Source: Vicinamibacterales bacterium
GTDB taxonomy: Bacteria > Acidobacteriota > Vicinamibacteria > Vicinamibacterales > UBA2999
NCBI GenBank assembly: GCA_041659285.1
Contig: JBAZYO010000008.1
Coordinates: forward strand, 1-64,000
DNA: 64,000 nt
Reading direction: 5' to 3'
Of the stretch, positions 16,622-25,013 are shown in pieces. The notes beneath the pieces were generated by a model that was not told the origin of the DNA, ran no database searches, and saw nothing but the letters and a program-made list of their open reading frames with translations. The position numbers and the translations under genes are program-made. Each line of letters begins with the position of its first letter. Positions within the stretch are counted from its first letter, which is position 1.

Positions 16622-16987
16622 CTACTTGCCGAGTCTCGCCTTGCGGGCAGCGATGAACGACTGGACCCCCAGCGCGACGTAGACGATCAGCAGCACGGCC
16701 ATGATGGCCTGCGAGATGAACGCCGGCCGCATGACATCGCCGCCGTTCAGCATCGCCGGCACCGCGCGGCCCAGTGACGCGAGCGCGCCGATCAGGCCGA
16801 CCGAGACCGCCGCATGCATCGCATGCTTCCGCATGGCCTCCTTGCGAGCGACGAGCGCGCACATCACGAACACCGCGCCGAAGATGGCCGGAATCAGCGC
16901 GGTCACGCTCGTGCGCCCGGTGCCAACGTAGCTGGCCACGCCCAGCACGATTAAAATCAATCCAAACAGCCGCGTCGTCGAGGGCAT
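16622..16987 (-). CDS. Four-helix small membrane protein
   Basis: A 121-residue hydrophobic protein with four predicted membrane segments, around residues 5-22 (FGLILIVLGVASYVG), 27-45, 60-78 and 88-110 (AIMAVLLIVYVALGVQS), and a short basic C-terminus. The family is not recognised. Its ATG at 16987 overlaps the TAA of the FAH-family gene (TAATG), with GGAG five bases upstream, so translation is coupled to that gene. A function linked to the secreted FAH-family protein is possible on context alone. Confidence 0.7.
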   Translation of the reverse strand: MPSTTRLFGLILIVLGVASYVGTGRTSVTALIPAIFGAVFVMCALVARKEAMRKHAMHAAVSVGLIGALASLGRAVPAMLNGGDVMRPAFISQAIMAVLLIVYVALGVQSFIAARKARLGK

Positions 16988-18048
16988 TACTTCTCCGCCT
17001 TTACTGGGTTTTCGAGCGTGCCGATGCTCTCGATCGTGCACGTGGACGTGTCGCCGTCCTTGAAGTAGATGGGCGTGCCGCGCGCGGTGCCGACGCCCGC
17101 CGGGCTGCCCGACGAGATCATGTCGCCCGGCCGCAGCGTCAGCATGTGCGACGCGTACTCGACCAGCTCGTAGACGTTGTGCGTCATGCGATCGGTGTTC
17201 GAGTCCTGCATCACCTTGCCGCTCAGCGAGAACTTGATTGCCAGCTTCTGCGGATTCGGCACGAACTGCCGCGGGACCACGTAGGGGCCCATGGGGTAGA
17301 AGGTGTCGTGGCTCTTGCCGAGCATCCAGTCGGAGCCGTGGCGCCCGTCGGCGCGGCCGCCGCGGTCAGAGACGTCGTTGTCGAGGGTGTAGCCGAAGAT
17401 GTACTCCGCTGCGTTCTCGGCCTTCACGTTCTTGGCGGTCTTGCCGATCACGATGTTGAGCTCGCACTCCCAGTCGATCTGCGTGCGGCCCTTCGGCAGG
17501 ATGATGGGGTCGCCGTGGCCGGTGATCGAACTGGATGCCTTGATGAAGTAGTAGGGGTTCTGGCGCGGATCGCCCGGCTTGCGGTTCCAGTAAGCGGGTA
17601 TGCCGAGGGCCACTTTCGGATCCACCTTGTCGGCGCTGGCGGCGCTGGTGGCGACGCCGGTCATCTCGATGCCGTGCTCGCTGTAGTTGACGGCGGCGTT
17701 GAGCAGCACCGACGGGTCCGGAATCGGCGGCAGCGACTTCACCTCCGAGACCTTCATCGAGAAGGCGGGCGCCTTGGCCGCGGACGACGCCGCCAGCGCG
17801 GCGAGGCGCGTGCCGGTGTTGGCATCCCATCCGGCGATGAGCTGCTTCAGCGTGGCCGGCGCCCCGACATTCGCGCGCGACAGGTCGATGACGACCGTGT
17901 CGTTCTGGATCACCATCCCGACAAACGACCGCGTGCCCTGCCGGAACATGCCCAGCTTGTAGGGCGTCGCACTTTGCGCGTCTGTGACCGCCACCCCGAC
18001 GATGGCGGACAGGACCGCGGCGAGCAACCCGGCGTACAGTGTCTTCAT
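16987..18048 (-). CDS. Fumarylacetoacetate hydrolase (FAH) family protein with signal peptide
   Basis: A 353-residue protein of the FAH superfamily (hydrolases, decarboxylases and isomerases of 2-keto acids that use Mg2+ or Ca2+). The metal-binding acidic residues are visible in IDWECELNIVIGK and in YTLDNDVSDRG. The C-terminal MISSGSPAGVGTARG is the family's signature loop. Unusually, MKTLYAGLLAAVLSAIVGVAVTDAQ is a clear signal peptide, which places the enzyme in the periplasm. ATG at 18048 is chosen because GGAGG lies five bases before it; TATTAT at 18076-18071 is a plausible -10. It is coupled to the small membrane protein downstream. Confidence 0.85.
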   Translation of the reverse strand: MKTLYAGLLAAVLSAIVGVAVTDAQSATPYKLGMFRQGTRSFVGMVIQNDTVVIDLSRANVGAPATLKQLIAGWDANTGTRLAALAASSAAKAPAFSMKVSEVKSLPPIPDPSVLLNAAVNYSEHGIEMTGVATSAASADKVDPKVALGIPAYWNRKPGDPRQNPYYFIKASSSITGHGDPIILPKGRTQIDWECELNIVIGKTAKNVKAENAAEYIFGYTLDNDVSDRGGRADGRHGSDWMLGKSHDTFYPMGPYVVPRQFVPNPQKLAIKFSLSGKVMQDSNTDRMTHNVYELVEYASHMLTLRPGDMISSGSPAGVGTARGTPIYFKDGDTSTCTIESIGTLENPVKAEK

Positions 18049-18120
18049 TGATGCCTCCATGGCGGAGCCCATAATACCCCGCGCGATTCTCACGGGGAGG
18101 CATACCTTGACGGGGGTGTC

Positions 18121-18174
18121 TCCCGACTCGCGGTGCCCTCCCGACCCGAGGTGCCCTCCCGACCAGTGGTGCCC
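18121..18174. repeat. Three tandem 18-bp repeats in a divergent promoter region
   Basis: Units TCCCGACTCGCGGTGCCC, TCCCGACCCGAGGTGCCC and TCCCGACCAGTGGTGCCC run without gaps, followed by a partial TCCCG. They lie between the divergent FAH-family and nitrilase-family genes. Confidence 0.75.
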
Positions 18175-18197
18175 TCCCGTCAAGTAACATTGGCGCG

Positions 18198-19022
18198 ATG
18201 AAGATCGCGCTCATCCAGCAACACGCCACCAAAGACAAGACCGCGAACGTCGCCCGCGGCCTCGCCGCCCTCGACGAGGCGGCCAGGAACGGCGCGCGGC
18301 TGGCGTGTTTTGCCGAGCTGGCGTTCGAGTGGTTTTACCCGCAGCGCCCGGCCGAAACCGGGTTCCGCGAGCTGGCCGAACCGCTTGACGGTCCCACCGT
18401 GAAGGCGTTCCAGCAGAAGGCCCGCGAGCTCGGCATGGTGGTGGTGATCAACCTCTACGAGCGCGAGGGCCACAAGACCTTCGACAGCTCGCCGGTGATC
18501 GACGCCGACGGCACGCTGCTCGGCGTGACCCGGATGGTCCACATCACCGAGTACCCGTGCTTCCACGAGCAGGGCTACTACACGCCGGGCGACCAGGGCG
18601 CGCCGGTGTTCGAGACCAAGGCCGGCACCATCGGCGTGGCGATCTGCTACGACCGCCACTTCCCCGAATATATGCGCGCGCTCGCGGTCAACGGCGCTGA
18701 CCTGGTGATTGTTCCGCAGGCCGGGACGCTGGGGGAATGGCCCGACGGCCTGTACGAGGCCGAGATGCGAGTCGCCGCCTTCCAGAACGGCTACTTCACC
18801 GCGCTCTGCAATCGGGTGGGGAAAGAAGACTGCCTCGAGTTCGGCGGGGAGTCGTTCGTCTGCGGACCGGATGGCGAGGTGCTGGCCCGCGCCCCCAAGA
18901 GCGAAGACGCCATCCTCTATGCGGACGTCGACCTGGCGTCGGCGAACAACTCAAACGCCCGCCGGTTGTTCCTGAAGCACCGCCGCCCCGAACTCTACGG
19001 CGACTGGGTCAATAAGAAATAA
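18198..19022 (+). CDS. Carbon-nitrogen hydrolase (nitrilase) superfamily protein lacking the usual catalytic lysine
   Basis: A 274-residue nitrilase-superfamily protein, closest in pattern to N-carbamoylputrescine or beta-ureidopropionate amidohydrolases. Glu40 (CFAELAFEW) and Cys150 (VAICYDRHFPE) of the Glu-Lys-Cys triad are present. The segment that normally reads R-K-M/V-H reads TRMVHIT, which puts Met113 where the catalytic lysine is expected. The rest of that region (EQGYYTPGD) is ordinary. It may belong to a subfamily with altered chemistry or be inactive. The ATG at 18198 lies seven bases after TAACAT, so a leaderless start is possible. Cytosolic; it diverges from the FAH-family gene. 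Confidence 0.82.
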   Translation: MKIALIQQHATKDKTANVARGLAALDEAARNGARLACFAELAFEWFYPQRPAETGFRELAEPLDGPTVKAFQQKARELGMVVVINLYEREGHKTFDSSPVIDADGTLLGVTRMVHITEYPCFHEQGYYTPGDQGAPVFETKAGTIGVAICYDRHFPEYMRALAVNGADLVIVPQAGTLGEWPDGLYEAEMRVAAFQNGYFTALCNRVGKEDCLEFGGESFVCGPDGEVLARAPKSEDAILYADVDLASANNSNARRLFLKHRRPELYGDWVNKK

Positions 19023-19081
19023 CAGGAGATCAGGAGATCAGGAGAAAACCAAGTCTTCTTCTGATCTTCTAATCTCCTGTT
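19021..19081. repeat. AGGAGATC palindromic repeat, copy 1 (possible terminator)
   Basis: The left arm 19021-19046 (tandem AGGAGATC units) pairs with 19056-19081 with few mismatches around a short loop. The left arm includes the nitrilase-family stop. A similar element lies at 33250-33305. Confidence 0.7.
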
Positions 19082-19082
19082 C

Positions 19083-19189
19083 AGGATCCGCGCGTATATT
19101 CGGTCCATCTCCGTGCCGAACCATGCCGGATCGGTGTACGCTCCGGAGTCCAGCGTGGTGCGCGCACCGTGCGGAGAATTGGTGCTCAT
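19083..19189 (-). pseudogene. N-terminal remnant resembling a Rieske-type ring-hydroxylating oxygenase
   Basis: From an ATG at 19189 the leftward frame gives TTLDSGAYTDPAWFGTEMDR followed by IYARIL. This resembles the start of Rieske oxygenase alpha subunits (Y-T-D-P-x-x-F-x-x-E-x-x-x-I-F-x-R-x-W). The similarity stops where the AGGAGATC palindrome begins at about 19082, and no Rieske cluster (CxH...CxxH) follows. It looks like a gene fragment of about 36 codons cut by the repeat. The match is short and rests on pattern alone. Confidence 0.4.
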
Positions 19190-19198
19190 TCGGCAATC

Positions 19199-22156
19199 AT
19201 GGCACGTCGCGGCCTCATAGATTATCGCGGGCGCTCGCTGATCACGGGCGCGATCGGCGTGCTTGCGCTCGTCGCCTTGTCGCTCGTTCCGGCGCACTCG
19301 CAACCCTCGGCGACCGAACGGATCTCGGCCGTCCGCCAGCGCACGTCATGGACGCCGTCGCCTGGGCTCGTGCGCGTGCGCGCCACCGTCACCCTGCGCG
19401 ACGAGCAGCGGCACCTGCTGTTCGTGCAGGACGCCACCGGCGGCATGTTCGTGACGCTGGCGCCCCGGGCGCCGGCCCTGGCGCAGGGGCAAGTCGTGGA
19501 GCTGTCGGGCACCGCCGTGACGACATCCCGCGGGCCCAGCATCATCAACGCCATCGCCACCATTGCCGGCACTGCCGCGGTGCCGGCGTCCCAACCGTTG
19601 TCGGCCGCCGCCGGCCGCCTAATGGCGGCCGATGCCCGGCTGGTCGCCGCCGACGGCGTGGTGCGCAAGCTGCAGGCGGTGGGCGCGGGCGTCGAGGTCA
19701 CGCTGCGTACCCCAGAGGGCACCTTCACGCTGCTGCAGCCTGACGGCACTCGCCTCGAACAGACACCGGTCGATTCGGTCGTGCGCGTGGAAGGCGTGCT
19801 CTCGCACTTGATGGCGCAGGATCGATCGCTCCAGCGCCGCGAGTTGCTGGCGGTGTCGCCGGCCCGGCTCATCGACACGCCGCCGGCCGACCCGTACGCC
19901 CCCGCCGAGATCAGCGTCGCGGACCTCCGCCGGCAGCCGCCCGGTAACGAACTGACTCGGCGCGCCAGGGTGAGCGGCATCGTCACGCGCCAGCGCGCCG
20001 GCCGCTCGCTGCACGTGAGGACGGCGACGCAGCCGATTCGCATCGAGTCGGATCAGGACTCCACGGTGATGCCGGGCGATCGCGTCGAGGCGGTCGGCTT
20101 TCCCGAAGTCGACGGCTACTCGCCGTTCCTCGCCGACGCGATCTTCCGCCGCGTCGAATCAGGCCCGCCGCCCCTGGCGGTGGCGTCCACCCTGAACGAG
20201 CTGATGGATGGCACCCGCGACGCCGAGTTGGTGCGGGCCGAGGGTGTTCTGCTCGACAGCGAGGCCGGCCGCGACGAGCACACGCTGGTGATTCAGGACG
20301 GCGACGTGATCTTCAACGCCACCTTGTTGCGCGCCCAGGCGGCGGAGCTGCCGCCCGGGTTGCGCCCCGGCCGGCGCGTCCAGCTCACCGGCATCTGCAC
20401 CGTGATCGTGGACAGCGAGCGCGCGCCCCGCGCCTTTCGCCTGCAACTCCGCGACGCCGCCGATGTGACCGTGCTGTCACCCACGCCGTTGATGCCGTTC
20501 GCCTCGCGTATTCCCTGGTGGGCGTGGATCAGCGTGGCGCTGGCCGCCGCGGCCGCGGGCCTGGCCGGCGTCGCCTTTCGCAGCGGGCGGGAAAAGGAGC
20601 AGACCATCCGCCGCCAGTTGGCGCGGGAATCGGCGTTGAAGGCCCGCTTCGACGACCTCTTCGAGCGCTCCAGCGAAATCATGATCGTCCACGACCGGCG
20701 GGGCCGCGTCTCCACGCTGAATCGCGCCGGCGAGCAGGCCACCGGCTATTCGCGGGAAGAGCTGCGGATGCTCGACCCCAACTGGATCTTCGGGTCCGAC
20801 TACCTCGACGCCATCACGCACATGCTCGAGGAAGGCGCCGACAGCACGCCGCGCGCCTTCCGGTCCGAGCTGGTGCCGCGCAAGGGCGCCCGCATCCCGA
20901 TTGACGTGCACGCCCGCGTCCTGGTGGGCGACGGCAAGGTGGTGGGCGTCACCTCCATCGCCCGCGACCTCAGCGAGCGCGACCGGCTCGAGAACGAACT
21001 GCGCCAGGCGCAGAAAATGGAAGCGGTCGGCCGTCTCGCCACCGGCATTGCCCATGACTTCAACAACCTGATCACCGTCCTGCTCGGCTACAGCGACGAG
21101 CTGATCGAGCAGGTGCCGGCCGACTCCGACTGGCAGCGGTCGGCCATCGAGATCCGCCGCGCCGCGGAACGCGCCTCGGGCCTGACCCAGCAGCTGCTGT
21201 CGTTCAGCCGCCGCCAGGCCGCGGTGGCGCACACCATCGACATCAACCAGGTCGTCGTCAACATGGAAGACATGGTCCGGCGCCTGCTCGGCCCCGAGAT
21301 CCGCCTCGAGTTTTCCCTCGAGCCGCACCTGGCGAACATTCGCGCCGACGATGCGCAGATCGGGCAGGTGGTGATGAACCTCGTGGTGAACGCCCGCGAT
21401 GCCATGCCGAAGGGCGGCACCTTGACAATCGAAACCGCCAACGTCGAATTGGGGGCGGAGAACCTCGACGTCATCCCCGGCCCGCACGTCAGCCTGTGCG
21501 TGCGCGACACCGGCGTCGGCATGGCGGCGCACGTCCGCGACCGGCTCTTCGAGCCGTTCTTCACCACCAAGGATTCCGGCCAGGGCACCGGCCTGGGCCT
21601 GTCGATGGTGCAGGGAATCGTCCGCCAGGCCGGCGGTCACGTCGTGGTCGAGAGCGTGCCGGGCGCGGGCACCGTGTTTTACGTCTACTTCCCGAGGATT
21701 GCCGAGGAGTCACAGGCGCCGCTGATTCCGCCGCTGGCCGCGCCGAGCATGGCGGCGGTGAAGGGAGAGGGCGTCGTCCTGCTCGCCGAGGACGATCGCT
21801 CGGTGCGCCGGCTCGTGGTCACGGAGCTCGGCCGCCGCGGCTTCACGGTGCTGGATGCGGAAGACGGCCGCGCCGCGCTCGAGTTGTTCACGCAGCACAA
21901 GGACTCCGTCGACATCCTCGTCACCGACGTCGTCATGCCCCGCATGAACGGCGCCGACCTCGCGAAAGAAGTGGAGAAGCTGCGACCCGGCCTGAAGGTA
22001 TTGTTCATCTCCGGCCATCCCGAACGCGCGGGCTCTGGCGTCGACCCCACGGGAGTCACCAACTTGCTGATGAAACCGTTCACTGCCGACACCCTGGCCG
22101 CGCGCATCAAGGAAATGCTGACGGGAAAGAAGGAGTCCGATGGCTGGCTCTCCTGA
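19199..22156 (+). CDS. Hybrid sensor histidine kinase / response regulator
   Basis: A membrane-bound hybrid kinase of about 985 residues. The N-terminus has a signal anchor (LITGAIGVLALVALSLV). About 400 residues follow with OB-fold-like repeats (RVSGIVTRQRAGRSLHVR, VELSGTAV, VQLTGICTV), then a transmembrane helix near WWAWISVALAAAAAGLAGV. Next come a PAS domain (IMIVHDRRGRVSTLNRAGEQ), a HisKA of the HDFNN type (His near residue 619), HATPase (NARDAMP, DTGVGM, GTGLGLS) and a C-terminal receiver with Asp near 910 (DVVMP). ATG at 19199 is used; a GTG at 19169 is possible. The stop overlaps the permease start. The signal is unknown. Confidence 0.88.
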   Translation: MARRGLIDYRGRSLITGAIGVLALVALSLVPAHSQPSATERISAVRQRTSWTPSPGLVRVRATVTLRDEQRHLLFVQDATGGMFVTLAPRAPALAQGQVVELSGTAVTTSRGPSIINAIATIAGTAAVPASQPLSAAAGRLMAADARLVAADGVVRKLQAVGAGVEVTLRTPEGTFTLLQPDGTRLEQTPVDSVVRVEGVLSHLMAQDRSLQRRELLAVSPARLIDTPPADPYAPAEISVADLRRQPPGNELTRRARVSGIVTRQRAGRSLHVRTATQPIRIESDQDSTVMPGDRVEAVGFPEVDGYSPFLADAIFRRVESGPPPLAVASTLNELMDGTRDAELVRAEGVLLDSEAGRDEHTLVIQDGDVIFNATLLRAQAAELPPGLRPGRRVQLTGICTVIVDSERAPRAFRLQLRDAADVTVLSPTPLMPFASRIPWWAWISVALAAAAAGLAGVAFRSGREKEQTIRRQLARESALKARFDDLFERSSEIMIVHDRRGRVSTLNRAGEQATGYSREELRMLDPNWIFGSDYLDAITHMLEEGADSTPRAFRSELVPRKGARIPIDVHARVLVGDGKVVGVTSIARDLSERDRLENELRQAQKMEAVGRLATGIAHDFNNLITVLLGYSDELIEQVPADSDWQRSAIEIRRAAERASGLTQQLLSFSRRQAAVAHTIDINQVVVNMEDMVRRLLGPEIRLEFSLEPHLANIRADDAQIGQVVMNLVVNARDAMPKGGTLTIETANVELGAENLDVIPGPHVSLCVRDTGVGMAAHVRDRLFEPFFTTKDSGQGTGLGLSMVQGIVRQAGGHVVVESVPGAGTVFYVYFPRIAEESQAPLIPPLAAPSMAAVKGEGVVLLAEDDRSVRRLVVTELGRRGFTVLDAEDGRAALELFTQHKDSVDILVTDVVMPRMNGADLAKEVEKLRPGLKVLFISGHPERAGSGVDPTGVTNLLMKPFTADTLAARIKEMLTGKKESDGWLS

Positions 22157-23477
22157 GTCGCCGGCGCTCCGCCGCGCCCTGGGCCGGTGGGACCTCACCG
22201 CCATCGGCGTGAACCAGGTGATTGGCAGCGCCATCTTCCTGCTGCCCGCCGACGTGGCGCGGCTGGTCGGTCCGTGGGGCCCGCTGGCGTTCCTGGGAGT
22301 GGGGCTGTTGTCGCTGTCGATCGCACTGTGCTTCGCCGAGGTGGGCAGCCGGTTCGACAAGACCGGTGGACCGTACCTGCCCGCGCGCGCCGCCTTCGGC
22401 CGCTTCATCGGCTTCGAAGTGGGCTGGATGATGTGGTTCACGCGCGTCACCAGCCAGGCGTCGGTGGCCAACGGGCTGGCGCTGGCACTGGCGTTCTACT
22501 GGCCCTCGCTGGCGACCGGCGTGCCGAGGGCCTCGCTGATCGCGGCACTGACCATCGCCTTGACCTGGATCAACGTCCGCGGCGTCAAGCAGTCGTCGTG
22601 GGTGGTGAACGCGCTCACCATCGGCAAGCTGGCGCCGCTCGCCATCTTCATCATCTTTGGCCTCTGGTATGTGGATCCCGCGCGGTTCGCCGAGATGCCG
22701 GCCGTCTCGCAGCAGCAACTGTCGAGCGCGCTGATCCTGTTGATCTTTGCGTATGGCGGCTACGAGGTGACCGGCGTGCTGGCCGGCGAAGCGGCCAACC
22801 CGCGCAAGGACGTGCCGTTCGCGTTCGTGGCCACGCTGATCACGGTGTCGATCGTGCTGTTCCTGACCTCGGTGGTGGCCACTGGCGTGCTCCCGGATCT
22901 GGGCGCCAGCCGCACGCCGCTGGCTGACGGCGCCGCGCTGTTTCTCGGCGCGTCCGGCGCGCTCCTGATTTCCATTGGATCGGCGATCTCGATGACCGGC
23001 AACAACATGGGCCAGATCCTGAACGGGTCGCGCACCATCTTCGCGCTGGCCGAGAACGGCGACCTGCCGAAGTGGTTCGCGAGGGTGCACCCGGCCTACC
23101 AGACGCCGGCCAACGCGGTCCTGTTTACCGCGGTGATCGCGCTGACGCTGGCGCTCACGGGTTCGTTTGTCGCCCTCGCCGCGGTCAGCGCCATCGCGCG
23201 CCTGGTGATGTACCTCGCGGTGTGCGCTGCGACGCTGGTGCTGCGCAAGCACGATCGCGAAATCGCCGCGCAGGTAGGCGCGCATTTCAGCGATGTCGAT
23301 GGGGCTGTCGGTCCGGCGAAGTTCACCGTGCCGCTCGGCCCGGTGGTGCCGGTGTTCGCGTCGATCGTGGCGCTGGGGATTCTCGCCGGCGCCAGCCAGG
23401 CGCAACTGACGGCCGGCGCCGGGGCGCTCGCCGCCGGCGCCGTGCTGTTTTTCGTGGCGACGCGCTTGAAGATGTAG
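22140..23477 (+). CDS. APC superfamily amino acid/polyamine permease
   Basis: A 445-residue inner-membrane transporter with about 12 hydrophobic segments. The first helix carries the APC signature TAIGVNQVIGSAIFLLP, and the second repeat has FAYGGYEVTGVLAGEAANPRKD and SMTGNNMGQILNGSRTIFALA, typical of amino-acid permeases. The start overlaps the end of the histidine kinase by 17 bases, so the kinase and permease are likely co-transcribed, and the kinase may sense or regulate the transported solute. Substrate unknown. Confidence 0.88.
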   Translation: MAGSPESPALRRALGRWDLTAIGVNQVIGSAIFLLPADVARLVGPWGPLAFLGVGLLSLSIALCFAEVGSRFDKTGGPYLPARAAFGRFIGFEVGWMMWFTRVTSQASVANGLALALAFYWPSLATGVPRASLIAALTIALTWINVRGVKQSSWVVNALTIGKLAPLAIFIIFGLWYVDPARFAEMPAVSQQQLSSALILLIFAYGGYEVTGVLAGEAANPRKDVPFAFVATLITVSIVLFLTSVVATGVLPDLGASRTPLADGAALFLGASGALLISIGSAISMTGNNMGQILNGSRTIFALAENGDLPKWFARVHPAYQTPANAVLFTAVIALTLALTGSFVALAAVSAIARLVMYLAVCAATLVLRKHDREIAAQVGAHFSDVDGAVGPAKFTVPLGPVVPVFASIVALGILAGASQAQLTAGAGALAAGAVLFFVATRLKM

Positions 23478-23480
23478 CTG

Positions 23481-23957
23481 CTACTCCACCGCGTAACCCA
23501 TTGCGAGCGCGTTCTCCCGGACTCGTCGATCCCTGCTCACTACCGCGACAAACTGCGGTGTCTCGCCCAGTTGTTCTACCGTGGCCAGGTGAATGGCGTC
23601 GAGCGTTCGCACGGGCTCGACCGCGAACGGCCGCGCCGCCCGCGCCAGCACGGACTCCGAAATATCCGCGATCTCACAACTGCGCTCGAAGCGGCGAAGC
23701 CGGCGCAACAACGCGCGCTCTTCATCGACAGTGAGACGCCCGTCAAGGCGGGCCTTCAGCAATGCCCGGGCCGCTTCGGCGAAGGTGAGCGCCGACGCGA
23801 ACCGCAGCCCCTCGCCCATGATCGCCAATCTCGCGTTGCGGTCCTCGTCGAGCAGGGCTGCGACCAAGCCGCTGGTTTCGATATAGCGAAAGAGCACGCC
23901 ACCGGCCGGCTGTTCGGCCTCGTCCAGAGCCCGACTCACCGGCCGGCGTTTCACCAC
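23481..23957 (-). CDS. PIN-domain toxin, VapC-like
   Basis: A 158-residue PIN-domain protein, a Mg2+-dependent RNase of type II toxin-antitoxin systems. The acidic residues are at YIETSG (Glu in place of the usual first Asp), TFAEAARAL, RTLDAIHLAT and SRDRRV. The annotated start is GTG at 23957, overlapping the antitoxin stop by seven bases. A second GTG at 23897, just before LFRYIETSG, would give a product that begins where PIN domains normally begin, so the first 20 residues may not be translated. It pairs with the Phd-like gene immediately upstream. Confidence 0.82.
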   Translation of the reverse strand: MVKRRPVSRALDEAEQPAGGVLFRYIETSGLVAALLDEDRNARLAIMGEGLRFASALTFAEAARALLKARLDGRLTVDEERALLRRLRRFERSCEIADISESVLARAARPFAVEPVRTLDAIHLATVEQLGETPQFVAVVSRDRRVRENALAMGYAVE

Positions 23958-24247
23958 TTATCTTCCCGAGTCCAGTCGATGAGCTCCTGCACCGTGCCCG
24001 AACGGAGTTTGATTCGGAGCCCATCATCTGGAAAAGGATCGCCGGCCTCGATGGCCGGCCTGATCGAGCCGGCCGCCACCAGTTCGTCGTGCCGGTTCCG
24101 GCGTTTCGCTCGCGGCTTGTCGCTTGGCGGCCCCAGTTCGGCGACGACGCGGCCATGGGCGGTCACGGAGATCCGTTTGCCCGCCTCGACCTGGCGAACG
24201 TAGTGACTAAGGTTGTTCCTCAGTTCGCGTATGCCAATCGGCTCCAT
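23951..24247 (-). CDS. Phd/YefM family antitoxin
   Basis: A 98-residue antitoxin. The N-terminal MEPIGIRELRNNLSHYVRQV and ISVTAHGRVVAEL are the standard Phd/YefM DNA-binding dimer elements. The C-terminal half (ELIDWTREDKW) would wrap the PIN toxin. ATG at 24247 fits the family start better than the longer frame to 24277. It would autorepress the operon together with the toxin. The stop overlaps the toxin start. Confidence 0.85.
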   Translation of the reverse strand: MEPIGIRELRNNLSHYVRQVEAGKRISVTAHGRVVAELGPPSDKPRAKRRNRHDELVAAGSIRPAIEAGDPFPDDGLRIKLRSGTVQELIDWTREDKW

Positions 24248-24291
24248 GAGCCCATTGTAGCCACATGTAGCCACCACCGCAACGGGCGGGC

Positions 24292-24990
24292 CTACTCATC
24301 GAGCATGTGTGCCTTGCGCGTCGGCGACTCGGCGGCCACGAGCGGCTGGTTCAGGAACCGGACCAGCGGCGCCAGCGCCTTGAACGTCCACAGCAGGTTC
24401 TTGTAGAAGTCCCGCGACGTCGCATACGCGCCCGGCTCCTCGCGGAATGCCAGGAACTGCTTGTGCATCAGATACGGCGCGGCCTTGTGCGTCTTGTCGA
24501 ATCCGCGCGGCACCCGCGTCAGCGTGTCTCCCTGCAGCCCGCCGATCTTCTGGAGGTTCGGCGCCTTGACGATGGCGTCGAACTGGCGGAGGTGGCCGGC
24601 GATGTGCTCGCGCAGCAGGTGCAGTTGCGACGTGTCCGGCCGGTAGGCGCCACCGCCAATCCACACGTAGTCGGGTCCGACCTCGAAGTAGAAGCTGGCG
24701 CCGTTCATGCGGCCGAGCGTGCGGTTGGGGAACGTCGCCGCCACGTTGGTCTTGAGCGGAGTCTGGTCGTCGCTGAACCGCGTATCGCGGAACGGCCGGA
24801 ACATCGACACTTTCGGATCCGCCACCATCTCGGGCGCGAACGCTCGCAGGTCCACGGCCAGCCGCTCGACGATGGCGAGCATGGGCGCGCGGCAGTGGGC
24901 GTCGTACTGATCGCGGCGGGCATGGAACCACTCGCGTTCGTTGTTGCGCTTCAGGGACTTCAGGAACGACAGCGTCTTCGGAGTAAACAT
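24292..24990 (-). CDS. DUF2461 domain-containing protein
   Basis: A 232-residue protein of the DUF2461 (TIGR02453) family. Signatures: FTPKTLSFLKSLKRNNEREW at the N-terminus, SMFRPFRDTRFSDDQTPLKT in the centre, then FYFEVGPDYVWIGGGAYRP. The length is typical. The biochemical function of this family is not known. The ATG at 24990 lies across a 23-base gap from the divergent flavoprotein gene, so the two -10 regions must overlap (ATTATA/TATAAT at 25002-25007). Confidence 0.9.
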   Translation of the reverse strand: MFTPKTLSFLKSLKRNNEREWFHARRDQYDAHCRAPMLAIVERLAVDLRAFAPEMVADPKVSMFRPFRDTRFSDDQTPLKTNVAATFPNRTLGRMNGASFYFEVGPDYVWIGGGAYRPDTSQLHLLREHIAGHLRQFDAIVKAPNLQKIGGLQGDTLTRVPRGFDKTHKAAPYLMHKQFLAFREEPGAYATSRDFYKNLLWTFKALAPLVRFLNQPLVAAESPTRKAHMLDE

Positions 24991-25001
24991 GCCTGCGCCT
25001 C

Positions 25002-25007
25002 TATAAT
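25002..25007 (+). promoter_or_regulatory. -10 box for leaderless FAD-linked dehydrogenase gene
   Basis: A consensus TATAAT lies exactly six bases before the GTG start at 25014, which indicates a leaderless transcript. No ribosome binding site fits in the 23-base gap. Confidence 0.6.
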
Positions 25008-25013
25008 GTCGTA

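Noticed and set aside
22107..23405. 432-codon minus-strand open frame opposite the APC permease
   Set aside because: His/Arg/Gln-rich shadow of a membrane-protein gene in high-GC DNA.
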